Shown here one piece after another: positions 16,104 to 24,805 of a stretch of DNA of 64,000 nt. Made by a program: the position numbers and the translations under genes. The notes beneath the pieces are model-generated. The model did not search any database. It saw nothing but the letters and a program-made list of their open reading frames with translations, and had not been told where the DNA came from. Within the stretch, counting starts at the first letter, position 1, and each line of letters starts with the position of its first letter. Origin of the DNA: Streptomyces shenzhenensis (GTDB lineage: Bacteria > Actinomycetota > Actinomycetes > Streptomycetales > Streptomycetaceae); the NCBI RefSeq assembly GCF_021462265.1, contig NZ_JAJONF010000013.1:62001-126000 (forward strand). Reading direction: 5' to 3'.

Positions 16104-17315
16104 ATGAACGGTGCCGCCGAGCGTTCCCGCCTGCCCTTCGCACGGCCGAACGTGCTCGATCTCGCTCCCCTGTACGAGGTGCTGCGCCGCGAGGCGCCGA
16201 TCACGCCGGTCACCACACCGGCCGGGGATCCGGCCTGGCTGGTCACCCGCTTCGACGAGGTGCGCGACCTCCTGAGCGACAAGCGGCTCGGCCGCTCCCA
16301 TCCCGAGCCGGAACGGGCGTCCCGCATCACCACCGCCGCGGTGCAGGAGGGCCCTTCGGGCAACTACGCCACCGAGGAGGCCGACCACACCCGGATGCGC
16401 CGGCTGCTCACCCCGGCCTTCTCCGCCCGGCGCATGGTGATGCTCTCCGATCACGTACGGCAGCTCGTGGACGGCTGTATCGACCGGCTGCTCGCCGAGC
16501 GGGCCGTCGCACCCGACGGGGTGGTCGACCTGCATGCCGGACTGGCCTTCCCGGTGCCGGTCGCGGTCATCTGCCGGCTGCTCGGCGTACCCGAGAGCGA
16601 CCGCGAGCACTTCGCGTCGCTGTCGGAGCGCATGGCCAACTACACCATCGGGGACGATGCCGAACGGGCGCGGGACGAGTTCAACGACTACATGAGCACG
16701 CTCGCCGAGGCCAAACGCACCCGGCCGGGCGAGGACGTCATCTCCGACCTGGTACGCGCCCAGAGCGCCGACGCGGACTTCGACCACTCCGAAATGATCA
16801 GGCTCTGCGTCGGCCTGCTGTTCGCCGGGCACGAGACCACCGTCAACCGCATCGGGCTGGGCACGCTCTTCCTGCTCACCCGCCCCGAGCAGTGGCGGGC
16901 GCTGATCGCCGACCCCGTCGGCCGGGTCAACGCCGCCGTCGAGGAGATCATGCGCCTGGGCGCGCCCGGTGACCTCGGTCTGCTGCGCTACGCCCACACC
17001 GACGTCGACGTCGCCGGGGTCACCATCCGATGCGGCGACGCCGTGATCCTCTCCGTCAACTCGGCCAACCGTGACGCGGCCGTCTACACCGACGCCGAGA
17101 CGTTCGACCCCGACCGTCCGGAACGCAACCACCTCGGATTCGGCCACGGCCCGCACTTCTGCATCGGTGCGAGCCTGGCCCGCACGGAACTGCGCGTCGT
17201 CTTCGCCGCCCTGGCCGAGCGCCTGCCCGGGCTGCGGCTCGCCAAGGACGTCGACGAGCTCCCGATGCGCACCACCCTCACCGGCGGGGTCAGCGAACTT
17301 CCCGTGACCTGGTGA
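16104..17315 (+). CDS. Cytochrome P450 (soluble actinobacterial type), TetR-controlled
   Basis: A 403-aa cytosolic haem monooxygenase that hydroxylates or oxidises an unknown organic substrate with electrons from ferredoxin. The I-helix motif AGHETTVNRIG, the K-helix E-x-x-R (EIMR) and the haem loop FGHGPHFCIG with the ligand Cys at residue 353 are intact. ATG at 16104 follows AGGAGGAGG closely. No ferredoxin or reductase gene is adjacent, so partners must be elsewhere. Its divergent TetR gene and operator suggest induction by the substrate or a related xenobiotic, as in other TetR/P450 pairs. Confidence 0.93.
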   Translation: MNGAAERSRLPFARPNVLDLAPLYEVLRREAPITPVTTPAGDPAWLVTRFDEVRDLLSDKRLGRSHPEPERASRITTAAVQEGPSGNYATEEADHTRMRRLLTPAFSARRMVMLSDHVRQLVDGCIDRLLAERAVAPDGVVDLHAGLAFPVPVAVICRLLGVPESDREHFASLSERMANYTIGDDAERARDEFNDYMSTLAEAKRTRPGEDVISDLVRAQSADADFDHSEMIRLCVGLLFAGHETTVNRIGLGTLFLLTRPEQWRALIADPVGRVNAAVEEIMRLGAPGDLGLLRYAHTDVDVAGVTIRCGDAVILSVNSANRDAAVYTDAETFDPDRPERNHLGFGHGPHFCIGASLARTELRVVFAALAERLPGLRLAKDVDELPMRTTLTGGVSELPVTW

Positions 17316-17414
17316 CGGTGCCGGCCGAGGGCCGTGCCCGCCGGGCGCCCGGTGGCACGCCCCGGAATGTCGCGGCGGGCGCGCGCCCGGCGTCAGGGCG
17401 GCGGCCCGTGCCAA

Positions 17415-17458
17415 GGCCGGGGTGGGACGCCCCCGTTCGGGAGCGTCCCACCCCGGCC
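17415..17458. terminator. Hairpin terminator between convergent P450 and S53 peptidase genes
   Basis: A perfect 16-bp stem (17415-17430 with 17443-17458) with a 12-nt loop sits between two convergent stop codons, just before the S53 gene end. Confidence 0.85.
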
Positions 17459-17472
17459 GCCTTCGGCGAGTC

Positions 17473-20400
17473 CTACTTTCTCTTGAGGGTGAAGTCCTTG
17501 GTGACGGTGGAACGCTTCTTGATCTTCACCGTCGCGACGGTCGGCTGGAAGCCGTCCTTGGCCACGATGACCTGAAGCGGGTTGTTGCGGACGTCGAGCC
17601 ACAGGGCGTACCCGCCGTGGGCGTCCGTCGTCAGCGTGTAGCTCGTCGCCCAGGTGTCGATCTGGACGGTCGCCCCGGCGATCGGCGCGGTGCCGCCGCC
17701 GGCGGTGACCCCCAGCACCGTCCCGGTGATCTTGCCCCAGGTGCTGGGCGGGGCGACGTGCATCTCCACGGGGAGCCTGGGCACGGAGTACGGAGTGTCG
17801 GTGCTGAAGGACAGCTGGGCGGTGAAGTCTCCCGGCTGGGTCACCTCGGCCACGGAGGCGTCCAGGGTGATCGTCACCTTCGAGCTCTTGCCGGGCTGCA
17901 GGGTGAGCTGTTGTCCGCTCTCGCTCAGCCAGCTGACGTCGCTCGACTCTCCCTGGTCGTAGCCCGGCAGCACCTCCACCGTGGTCGCGGGGGTCGCCAG
18001 CGCCACGCCGCCGCCGACCTTGAAGAAGCCGAGCGCGCCTCCGCCGCGGTAGGTGGCGGTGTCGGTGTTGGGCAGGGCGGTCCAGGTGCCGGCCTTCGGG
18101 TCGAGGGCGAAGCCCTGGTTGGTGATGCTGTTCTGGGTGACACCACCGGCGGTGACGAGCAGACCGTTGGCGGAGGTGTACGCGGCGCCCCAGAGGGTGA
18201 CGGGCAGGTCGGCGACCTGTGACCAGGCGTTGGCGGCGGGGTCGTAGACGTAGGTGTGCTTGACCTCGCTGCTGCCGTTGTATCCGCCCGCGCAGTACAG
18301 CTCGCCGCCGATGCCGGCGCACGAACTCCAGGAGATCGGCTCCGGGTAGGCGGCCACCGTGGACCAGCTGTCGGCGGCCGGGTCGTAGACGGTGACGTCC
18401 GTGGAGCCGCAGGAGTCCGCCCCGCAGCCGCCGACCACGTAGAGCTTGCCGTCGAGCACGGCGCTGCCGGAGCCCGCGTACGGCTTGGGCGAGGCCGCGC
18501 CGGTGGTCCAGGCGTCGCTTCCCGGGTCGTAGATCTCCAGCTTGGAGTCGGGGTCGCCGCCGGCTCCCCAGCCGCCGACGGCGTAGAACTTGCCGTCGAC
18601 GAAGCCGTGGGCGGCTGCCTCCCGGGTGTCCGCCGCGGCGGCCAGCCTGGTCCAGGTGCCGGCGACCGGATCGAGGACGTACATGTCCTTGGTGTCGGCG
18701 CTGCCGTCGAAGCCGAAGGCGGAGTAGACCTTCCCGTCGTCGGAGGCGACAGCGTTGTCCATCAGCTTCGCCGGCAGGTCGGGGGCCGCCTGCCAGGCGT
18801 CACCGGCGGCCCCCGGGACCACCTTGGCCGTGCTGCCCGCGGCGGACGCGGCGGCCCTGCTCGACAGCGGGGAGTACGTGCCCTTGACCAGCTTCAGCGG
18901 GGCGCCGCCCGCGGACTCGATGCTGAACCCGCCGGGCTGTTCCCCCAGCTTGACGGTGGCGGGTGCCGTACCGGTGTTCTTGACCGTCAGGGTCTTGGTG
19001 GTCTGCTCGCCCCATCCCACCGACGCGGTGATGGAGGTCTTGTCCAGCGTCAGCTGCCCGGCGCCGAGTGCGAAGTCCGCGCCGACCGCGCTGTCGGCCC
19101 GCACCTGCACCGTCTTGTCGAGCCCGGCGTAGTGCGGCTTCGCCGCGGTGAAGCCGTGGCTGCCGAGGGAGGAGAACAGGGCGTAGACGCCGTCGCCCAG
19201 CGCGGGGTCGTCGGGGGTGGCGACGGTGACGGTGCTCTGCTTGCTGTCGTCCTTGTTCGTCACGGTGGCACCGGCCAGCCCCGTGGCGGTGTTGGCGTCC
19301 GTCACGGTGCCGGTGAGCAGACCGCCCGCCAGGGGCGTGACGTGGCGCTCGCCGACGAAAACGTTGTCAACCTTCCACCACCAGCCGAACGAGCCGGTGA
19401 AGTGGAAGCGCAGCTGCACCGATGCCCGGCCGGCGTAGTCGGTCAGCGGGAGTTCGACCTTCTCCCCGCCGAAGGTGTCGGTGGCGGACCAGAGGGTGGT
19501 CCAGGTGGCGCCGCCGTCGGTGGTCGCGTCGACGTCCGCGCTCTGGCCCCCGATGGCCGAGTAGTCATCGGCGAAGGAGATCTCGGGGGCGGAGTTGCCG
19601 GTGAAGTCGTACACGGGGCTGAGCAGTTGCGAGTCCTGGGTCGCTCCGCCGCCGTAGTGGTCGCTGTCGACGATGGCGAACCCGCCGTCACCGCCGGTGG
19701 TGTTGCCGCGTGAGCCCGGGTCGTCGAAGGCCCAGCCGCCGGTCGTCCCGTCGGCGTTGACCACACTCCAGCCCTTGGGGGCGGAGTCGGTCGCGTCGAA
19801 CGTCTCGGTGGTGCCGTCGTCCTTCACCGAGTAACCGGCGGGCCCGGTGGGCGCCCACGGGTCGACCGGAACCGCGACGTTCAGGCTCTGGTCGGCGTCC
19901 GCGACGGTGATCTTCCTGGTGGGCGACGTGTACCCGGGATAGGCGCCGGTCACGTGCAGCGTGTAGTCGTGGCCCTGGGGCAGTTTCAGGTCGAAGGCAC
20001 CGGTGAGGGGGTCCGTCCACACCGGACCGCCGGGGACGCCGTCCGCGGTGATCTTGGCGTAGAGCGGCCAGCCGTGGCCGGAACCGTCGGTGACCTTGCC
20101 GGAGACCGTCCGGCTGGGGACCGGGGTCAGGGCGAAGTCCTTGGTGAGGGCGTCGCCGTCGGCGAGGGACACGCCGGAGGCGGTGCCGTTGGCGTAGCCG
20201 TAGGCTTCGACGGTGATGTCGTAGCTGCCGACCGGCAGGACGAGCGAGTAGGTCCCGTCGGCAGCGGTGTGCGCGGTGCCGCCGCCCTGGGTGGTGACGG
20301 TGGCTCCGGCGACCGGCTTGCCGGTGCTGTCGTCGGTGACGGTGCCGGAGAGCTTCCCGTGCGGGCCGCTGCGGAACGCGGCCAGCCCGTCGGGCGTGCC

Positions 20401-21663
20401 CAGGCCGGTCGGGCCGTCGTAGCCGGCACCGGCGGTGCACAGGTACGCGGGCGTGCAGGTGCCGTTGTCACCGCTGGTCACGTCGTTGAGACCGGTCCCG
20501 GAGGCGTACGGGTAGGAGTTGGGGTAGGTGCCCGCGACGGGGGTTCCGGCGTCCGCGTACACACTGGCGATGATCGGGGAGGCGGCGCTGGTGCCGCCGT
20601 ACACCTGCCAGCCGCCACCGCCGTAGGTCTGGTAGACCGCGACGCCGGTGGCCGGGTCGGCCACGGCGGAGACGTCCGCGACGGTGCGCTTGTCGCATCC
20701 GGTGTCCGTCTGGAAGGCCGGCTTGGGCTCGTAGAGGGAGCAGCCGGATCCCGGGCCGAGGCCGTTGCGGTTCCAGACCGACTCGGACCAGCCGCGTGCG
20801 GAGCCGGAGTCCCGGACCAGCGAGGTGCCGCCGACGGACGTCACGTAGGGGGAGACGGCGGGGTAGGCCACCCCGTAGTCGCTGTCGCCCGAGGAGGCGA
20901 CCACGGCGACACCGGGGTGGTTGTAGTGGGTGTCGTACGTCGTCTCGTCCTGGCTCTCGCCGCTGCCCGGGGTGCTGCTGTAGTTGGTGCCGTAGGAGTT
21001 GGAGACGTACTTGGCGCCGAGCGCGACCGCCTGGTCGACGGCGGCTCCGAGGTCCTCGAAGCTCGGCTGGTCCGCCTCGACGAGCAGGATGTGCGCGTTC
21101 GGCGCGGCCGCGGAGACCATGTCCAGGTCGAGCGAGATCTCGCCGGCCCAGCCGGCGTCGGGCGCGGGGTAGTCGGTGCCGCCGCGCTGGTCGACCTTGG
21201 TGAAGCAGCCGTTCGCCGCGGTGCAGGCGGGCAGCCCGTACTGCTCGCGGTAGACGGCGAGGTCGGCCTCGGCGCTGGGATCGTCATAGGCGTCGACGAT
21301 GGCGATCGTCTGCCCCGCACCGCCGTCGGCGGGAAGGCTGTAGGCGCTCTGCAGGTCGGCGGGGCCGTAGCCGCTGGGGGTGACGGAGGCTGCCAGCAGG
21401 CCCTTGACGGCCTTGGTGTCGGTGCGGCGCAGGGCGAAGCAGGCGGCCTCGCCCTTCTTGGGCGTGGCGCAGGCCGGTTCGAGGGCGGCCTTCTTCTTGG
21501 CCGAGGCTGCCGACGAGGCCGAGGACGCCGGTGAAACCGACGGCGCCGCCGCGTGGGCCGGGATCTGCATGCCCACGACCGTCATCGCGGCGGCGCTCAG
21601 GACGGTCAGGCAGGCGGCGGCTCTTCGCCGTAAAGCTGAAGCGGTTCTCGGTGCAAGGCGCAA
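17473..21663 (-). CDS. Secreted sedolisin-type (S53) peptidase with carboxypeptidase-regulatory-like, MAM-like and kelch domains
   Basis: A 1396-aa multidomain exported protein. The start is a TTG at 21663, with GAGGAG 7 nt upstream; a TTG nine codons earlier has no ribosome binding site. After a signal peptide (~1-38) comes an S53-like peptidase (~110-430). It has the Glu/Asp pair in GEISLDLDMVSAAAPNA, SGDSDYG as oxyanion-hole Asp, and catalytic Ser in GGTSAASP. Next are CarboxypepD-regulatory-like beta domains (~440-620), a MAM/ConA-like domain (~630-770), another regulatory-like domain, then about five kelch repeats (~995-1260) and a final regulatory-like domain. Codon 11 is TTA (21631-21633), so translation may need the bldA tRNA. 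It is monocistronic. Confidence 0.85.
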   Translation of the reverse strand: MRLAPRTASALRRRAAACLTVLSAAAMTVVGMQIPAHAAAPSVSPASSASSAASAKKKAALEPACATPKKGEAACFALRRTDTKAVKGLLAASVTPSGYGPADLQSAYSLPADGGAGQTIAIVDAYDDPSAEADLAVYREQYGLPACTAANGCFTKVDQRGGTDYPAPDAGWAGEISLDLDMVSAAAPNAHILLVEADQPSFEDLGAAVDQAVALGAKYVSNSYGTNYSSTPGSGESQDETTYDTHYNHPGVAVVASSGDSDYGVAYPAVSPYVTSVGGTSLVRDSGSARGWSESVWNRNGLGPGSGCSLYEPKPAFQTDTGCDKRTVADVSAVADPATGVAVYQTYGGGGWQVYGGTSAASPIIASVYADAGTPVAGTYPNSYPYASGTGLNDVTSGDNGTCTPAYLCTAGAGYDGPTGLGTPDGLAAFRSGPHGKLSGTVTDDSTGKPVAGATVTTQGGGTAHTAADGTYSLVLPVGSYDITVEAYGYANGTASGVSLADGDALTKDFALTPVPSRTVSGKVTDGSGHGWPLYAKITADGVPGGPVWTDPLTGAFDLKLPQGHDYTLHVTGAYPGYTSPTRKITVADADQSLNVAVPVDPWAPTGPAGYSVKDDGTTETFDATDSAPKGWSVVNADGTTGGWAFDDPGSRGNTTGGDGGFAIVDSDHYGGGATQDSQLLSPVYDFTGNSAPEISFADDYSAIGGQSADVDATTDGGATWTTLWSATDTFGGEKVELPLTDYAGRASVQLRFHFTGSFGWWWKVDNVFVGERHVTPLAGGLLTGTVTDANTATGLAGATVTNKDDSKQSTVTVATPDDPALGDGVYALFSSLGSHGFTAAKPHYAGLDKTVQVRADSAVGADFALGAGQLTLDKTSITASVGWGEQTTKTLTVKNTGTAPATVKLGEQPGGFSIESAGGAPLKLVKGTYSPLSSRAAASAAGSTAKVVPGAAGDAWQAAPDLPAKLMDNAVASDDGKVYSAFGFDGSADTKDMYVLDPVAGTWTRLAAAADTREAAAHGFVDGKFYAVGGWGAGGDPDSKLEIYDPGSDAWTTGAASPKPYAGSGSAVLDGKLYVVGGCGADSCGSTDVTVYDPAADSWSTVAAYPEPISWSSCAGIGGELYCAGGYNGSSEVKHTYVYDPAANAWSQVADLPVTLWGAAYTSANGLLVTAGGVTQNSITNQGFALDPKAGTWTALPNTDTATYRGGGALGFFKVGGGVALATPATTVEVLPGYDQGESSDVSWLSESGQQLTLQPGKSSKVTITLDASVAEVTQPGDFTAQLSFSTDTPYSVPRLPVEMHVAPPSTWGKITGTVLGVTAGGGTAPIAGATVQIDTWATSYTLTTDAHGGYALWLDVRNNPLQVIVAKDGFQPTVATVKIKKRSTVTKDFTLKRK

Positions 21664-22133
21664 GACGTTACTCCTCAGTTTGCACTGCAAGGGTCGACTC
21701 GTACGTGATCCCCGGCCGACAGTGAATACGCGTGGCCGTATTCGCCAACTTCAATTGGCGTACCTCGAAGCGCAATTGACAATAAACGGCGTGTTACATG
21801 TGCATGTCATTAACTGCGCGACGAGATCCGGGCCCGGGAGAACAAATCTCCACGCCAATAGGGCCCTCCGCCGAAAACACGCGGGCCATTTCTGCTCGGT
21901 AATTGAGACTTGGTCGGCTGCAGGGACCGGGGGTCGGATGCACACCCCGCCGCGGCCACCGGAGTTGCCGGGGCCGGAACATGTGGCGAAACGGAGATCA
22001 CCACCCTGGTGACCTGTGATAATCCTGACCTCGGCAGTCCCACCTGACAAGATCCGCCGCCTGCGAGCCCGCGCAGTTGCGCACTTGCGTAGCATCGGCG
22101 TGAACCTCGTTCCGATCTTCCGGGGAGTCGCTG
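21664..22133. other. Divergent intergenic region with CGCCAA-N6-TTGGCG inverted repeat
   Basis: This 470-bp region carries the promoters of the S53 gene (minus) and the TrmB/LuxR gene (plus). It is comparatively AT-rich around 21720-21920. The inverted repeat CGCCAA (21743-21748) with TTGGCG (21755-21760) lies about 85 bp upstream of the S53 start and is a candidate operator. No RNA gene is evident. Confidence 0.5.
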
Positions 22134-23168
22134 ATGGACGTTTTCTCCTCAGACGCGTTGTGGGCCGGCACCGGTCTGGGCGCTCCCGCCCGGCAGGTGC
22201 TGGAATACCTGGTCGGCCATCCGGACGCGGACGAGGACACGGTCGCGGCGGGAATCGGCGTGCCGGCCACGGCGGCCCGGGCCGCCCTGCGATCCCTGGA
22301 GGCCGAACTCCTGGCCGTGCGCGTCGGGGAACGGCCCACACGCTGGAGCGCCAGCCCGCCCCGCTCCTCGCTGGGCGCCCTGCTGGGCCGTAAACGGCAG
22401 GAGCTGGCCAGAGCGGAGCTGTACGCGGAACAGCTCCACGAGATCTATCGCACGGCCCCGGGCCGGCACATCGCCACGGATCTCTTCGAGGTGGTCGAGA
22501 GCGACGAACAGGTCGGCGCCCGCTACGCCCACCTGCTGCGCAGCAGCCGGCACGAGGTGCTGCACTTCGCGAAGCCGCCGTATGTGACCTCGCGGATCGC
22601 CCCCGCCGACGACTCCACCGCAACGGGCGCCACGGTCCGTCCCGGTGTCCGGCTCCGGTCCGTGTACGACAGCGACGGCATCTCGGACGACGGTTGCCTG
22701 GAGGCGGCCCTGCGGAGCACCACCGCGGAAGGAGAGCTGCGGCTCGTGCCCGGACTTCCCATGAAACTCGTCATCTTCGACGGCGTCGCGGCGATCATGC
22801 CGCTGCGGGGCGACGATCCCGCCGCGGGCTCACTGGTCGTGCACTCCTCGACGCTGCTGGACGTACTGACCGCCCTTTTCGAGAGCGTATGGGAGCGTGC
22901 CGTGCCCCTCTCGCTGGAAAGCCGGCCCGCTGCGCCGACCGCGAGCGCGGAAAGACACGACGGCGTGGTCCACAGCCGGACCCGGGACATCCTTCGCCTG
23001 ATGTCCGCCGGGATGAAGGACGACGCCATCGCGCGCGCCCTGCGGCTCAGTCGCCGGACGGTTCAGACCCATATCAGCGATCTGGGCAGGCAGCTGGGCG
23101 CCCGGACCCGCTTCCAGATAGCCCTGCTGGCCCAGGAACGCGGCTGGCTCGGGGCCCCGGAGGAGTAG
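22134..23168 (+). CDS. TrmB/LuxR-type transcriptional regulator
   Basis: A 344-aa DNA-binding protein with two HTH regions. The N-terminus (~15-75; QVLEYLVGHPDADEDTVAAG) is a TrmB-like winged helix. The middle (~100-260) resembles the phospholipase-D-like effector region of TrmB-type regulators. The C-terminus (~278-340) is a LuxR/GerE HTH with SRTRDILRLMSAGMKDDAIA and LSRRTVQTHISDLGRQLGAR. This architecture is common in actinomycete regulators of specialised metabolism. GGGGAG lies 6 nt before the ATG. It is divergent from the S53 gene and could regulate it; the target is not shown. Confidence 0.88.
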   Translation: MDVFSSDALWAGTGLGAPARQVLEYLVGHPDADEDTVAAGIGVPATAARAALRSLEAELLAVRVGERPTRWSASPPRSSLGALLGRKRQELARAELYAEQLHEIYRTAPGRHIATDLFEVVESDEQVGARYAHLLRSSRHEVLHFAKPPYVTSRIAPADDSTATGATVRPGVRLRSVYDSDGISDDGCLEAALRSTTAEGELRLVPGLPMKLVIFDGVAAIMPLRGDDPAAGSLVVHSSTLLDVLTALFESVWERAVPLSLESRPAAPTASAERHDGVVHSRTRDILRLMSAGMKDDAIARALRLSRRTVQTHISDLGRQLGARTRFQIALLAQERGWLGAPEE

Positions 23169-23779
23169 GCGACGCTCCCGGTGCGTTCCGGGCACCCTTT
23201 CCGTGAGACGGCCGAGCCCGGGCCGAATTCGACGGCCGCCCCGCCCGGCTTCTCATTCGAACAGGTTCGTGGACGGCTCACCCCCACGACGGTGCAGGAC
23301 CGTTTACCCGAAACTCCGGTGCGACGGAAATGAGTTCGCCCATCGGCCGGTTGCGCGACACCCGGCGCAATGCCGCGTCTGCCGGGGAGAATGCCACGGA
23401 GAATACCGACTGCGCGGCCGCCGTCGCCGGCCCGTACAGCCTCTCCCTTCGCATGCGCGACCGCGGGCCGTCAGATCCCTTGCGGTCTTCTGACCGGGTT
23501 GGGCGGCCACCGGCCGGGCCGGTCGGCACCTCGTCACCGTTGAGCGCGTCGCACCGCGATCCGGATCGCCATGAGACCACCGCCCGGCCGTCCGCCGCGC
23601 CCGGTACGCCCTGCTCACGGCGTGGCAGCCCGGCTGCGACCGGCCGACGGCAAAGGCCCGGCAAAGGCCTGGATTCCCGCCCGGCACCCCGCTCAACCAG
23701 GGGCACGGAACGCGGACTTGTCCGTACGATCGACACCAGACCAGGGGAGATTTCGGGGAGATTCCGTGGAGGTTCCGGA
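23169..23779. other. Intergenic region without a recognisable gene
   Basis: A frame continuous with the XRE/NB-ARC gene extends upstream as far as 23330, but it lacks a ribosome binding site and has low-complexity Arg/Pro/Ser composition, so it is treated as untranslated leader. Nothing else is seen. Confidence 0.5.
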
Positions 23780-24733
23780 GTGCCGTTCGACACCGGGGAA
23801 TCCGTCTTGGGGGCCGAGGCGTTCGCATCCTGGGTCCGGTCGCGCCGTGCGGCGGCCCTGCTGACGCAGGAGGAACTCGCCGCCCTGGCCGCCGTGTCGG
23901 TACGCACCATACGCAACCTGGAGGCGGGGCGCGTCGGACGGGCACACACCCGGCGCCTGGTCCTCATGGCGCTGGCCGACCTGACGCCCCCACCGCCGTC
24001 GGCCCCGGCCCACGGCGCGGTCCCCGCCCAACTGCCGCCCGACGTACCGGCGTTCACCGGCCGCGACACCGAACTGCGGGCTCTGGACGGCCACCTGGCC
24101 GCCGCCACCGCCATCTGCCTGGTGTCCGGTCCCGCCGGAGTCGGCAAGACCGCCCTGGCCGTGCACTGGGGTCACCGGGCAGGTGACGCCTTCCCCGACG
24201 GGCAGCTCTACGCCGACCTGCGCGGCTCCGTACCCGGCACCGGACCGGCCACCACAGACGTACTCGCCGCCTTCCTGCGCGCTCTCGGCGTGCCCGGCGA
24301 CGACCTGCCCCAGGCGCCGGACGAGCGGGCCGCCCGCTACCGCACGCTGCTCGCCGGGCGCCGCATGCTGGTGGTGCTCGACGACGTGGCGTCGGCGGAC
24401 CAGATACGGCCGCTTCTGCCCGGCACCCCGCGCTGCCCCGTGCTCGCCACCGGCCGGGACCGCCTCGCGGACCTGGTCGCCCGGGACGGTGCACACCGCA
24501 TCGGGCTCGGCCCGCTGCCGGCCGGCGACGCGCTGCGGCTGCTGCACGCCCTCGTCGGGGACCGCGTCGCCGCCGACAGCCTCGGCGCCACCGCCCTCGC
24601 CGAACGGTGCGGCCGGCTGCCACTGCCCCTGCGCGCCGCCGCCGAGGCCGCTCTGACCCACCCGGCACTTCCGCTGTCCGCGGTCTTCGCGGGCCCGGCG
24701 GCGGCCTTACCGGGAACAGGGCCGCAGGGCTGA
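23780..24733 (+). CDS. Short XRE-HTH / NB-ARC (STAND) regulator with a TTA codon
   Basis: A 317-aa protein. An XRE-type HTH (~15-65; TQEELAALAAVSVRTIRNLE) is followed by an NB-ARC ATPase domain (~90-300). The P-loop is GPAGVGKTALAV and the Walker B region is MLVVLDDVASADQI. Most STAND regulators of actinomycetes continue into winged-helix and TPR sensor domains and exceed 700 aa; here the protein stops just after the ATPase core, so it is truncated or a minimal form. The GTG at 23780 has GGAGG 7 nt upstream. Codon 310 is TTA (24707-24709). It is convergent with the large unrecognised operon, which may or may not be a target. Confidence 0.8.
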   Translation: MPFDTGESVLGAEAFASWVRSRRAAALLTQEELAALAAVSVRTIRNLEAGRVGRAHTRRLVLMALADLTPPPPSAPAHGAVPAQLPPDVPAFTGRDTELRALDGHLAAATAICLVSGPAGVGKTALAVHWGHRAGDAFPDGQLYADLRGSVPGTGPATTDVLAAFLRALGVPGDDLPQAPDERAARYRTLLAGRRMLVVLDDVASADQIRPLLPGTPRCPVLATGRDRLADLVARDGAHRIGLGPLPAGDALRLLHALVGDRVAADSLGATALAERCGRLPLPLRAAAEAALTHPALPLSAVFAGPAAALPGTGPQG

Positions 24734-24805
24734 GGTGTGGCGGGCACTCAGGGGGCACGGCCGGGATCCCGGTACGCGGAGAACGCGCGGCGCGATCCCC
24801 GCGGA

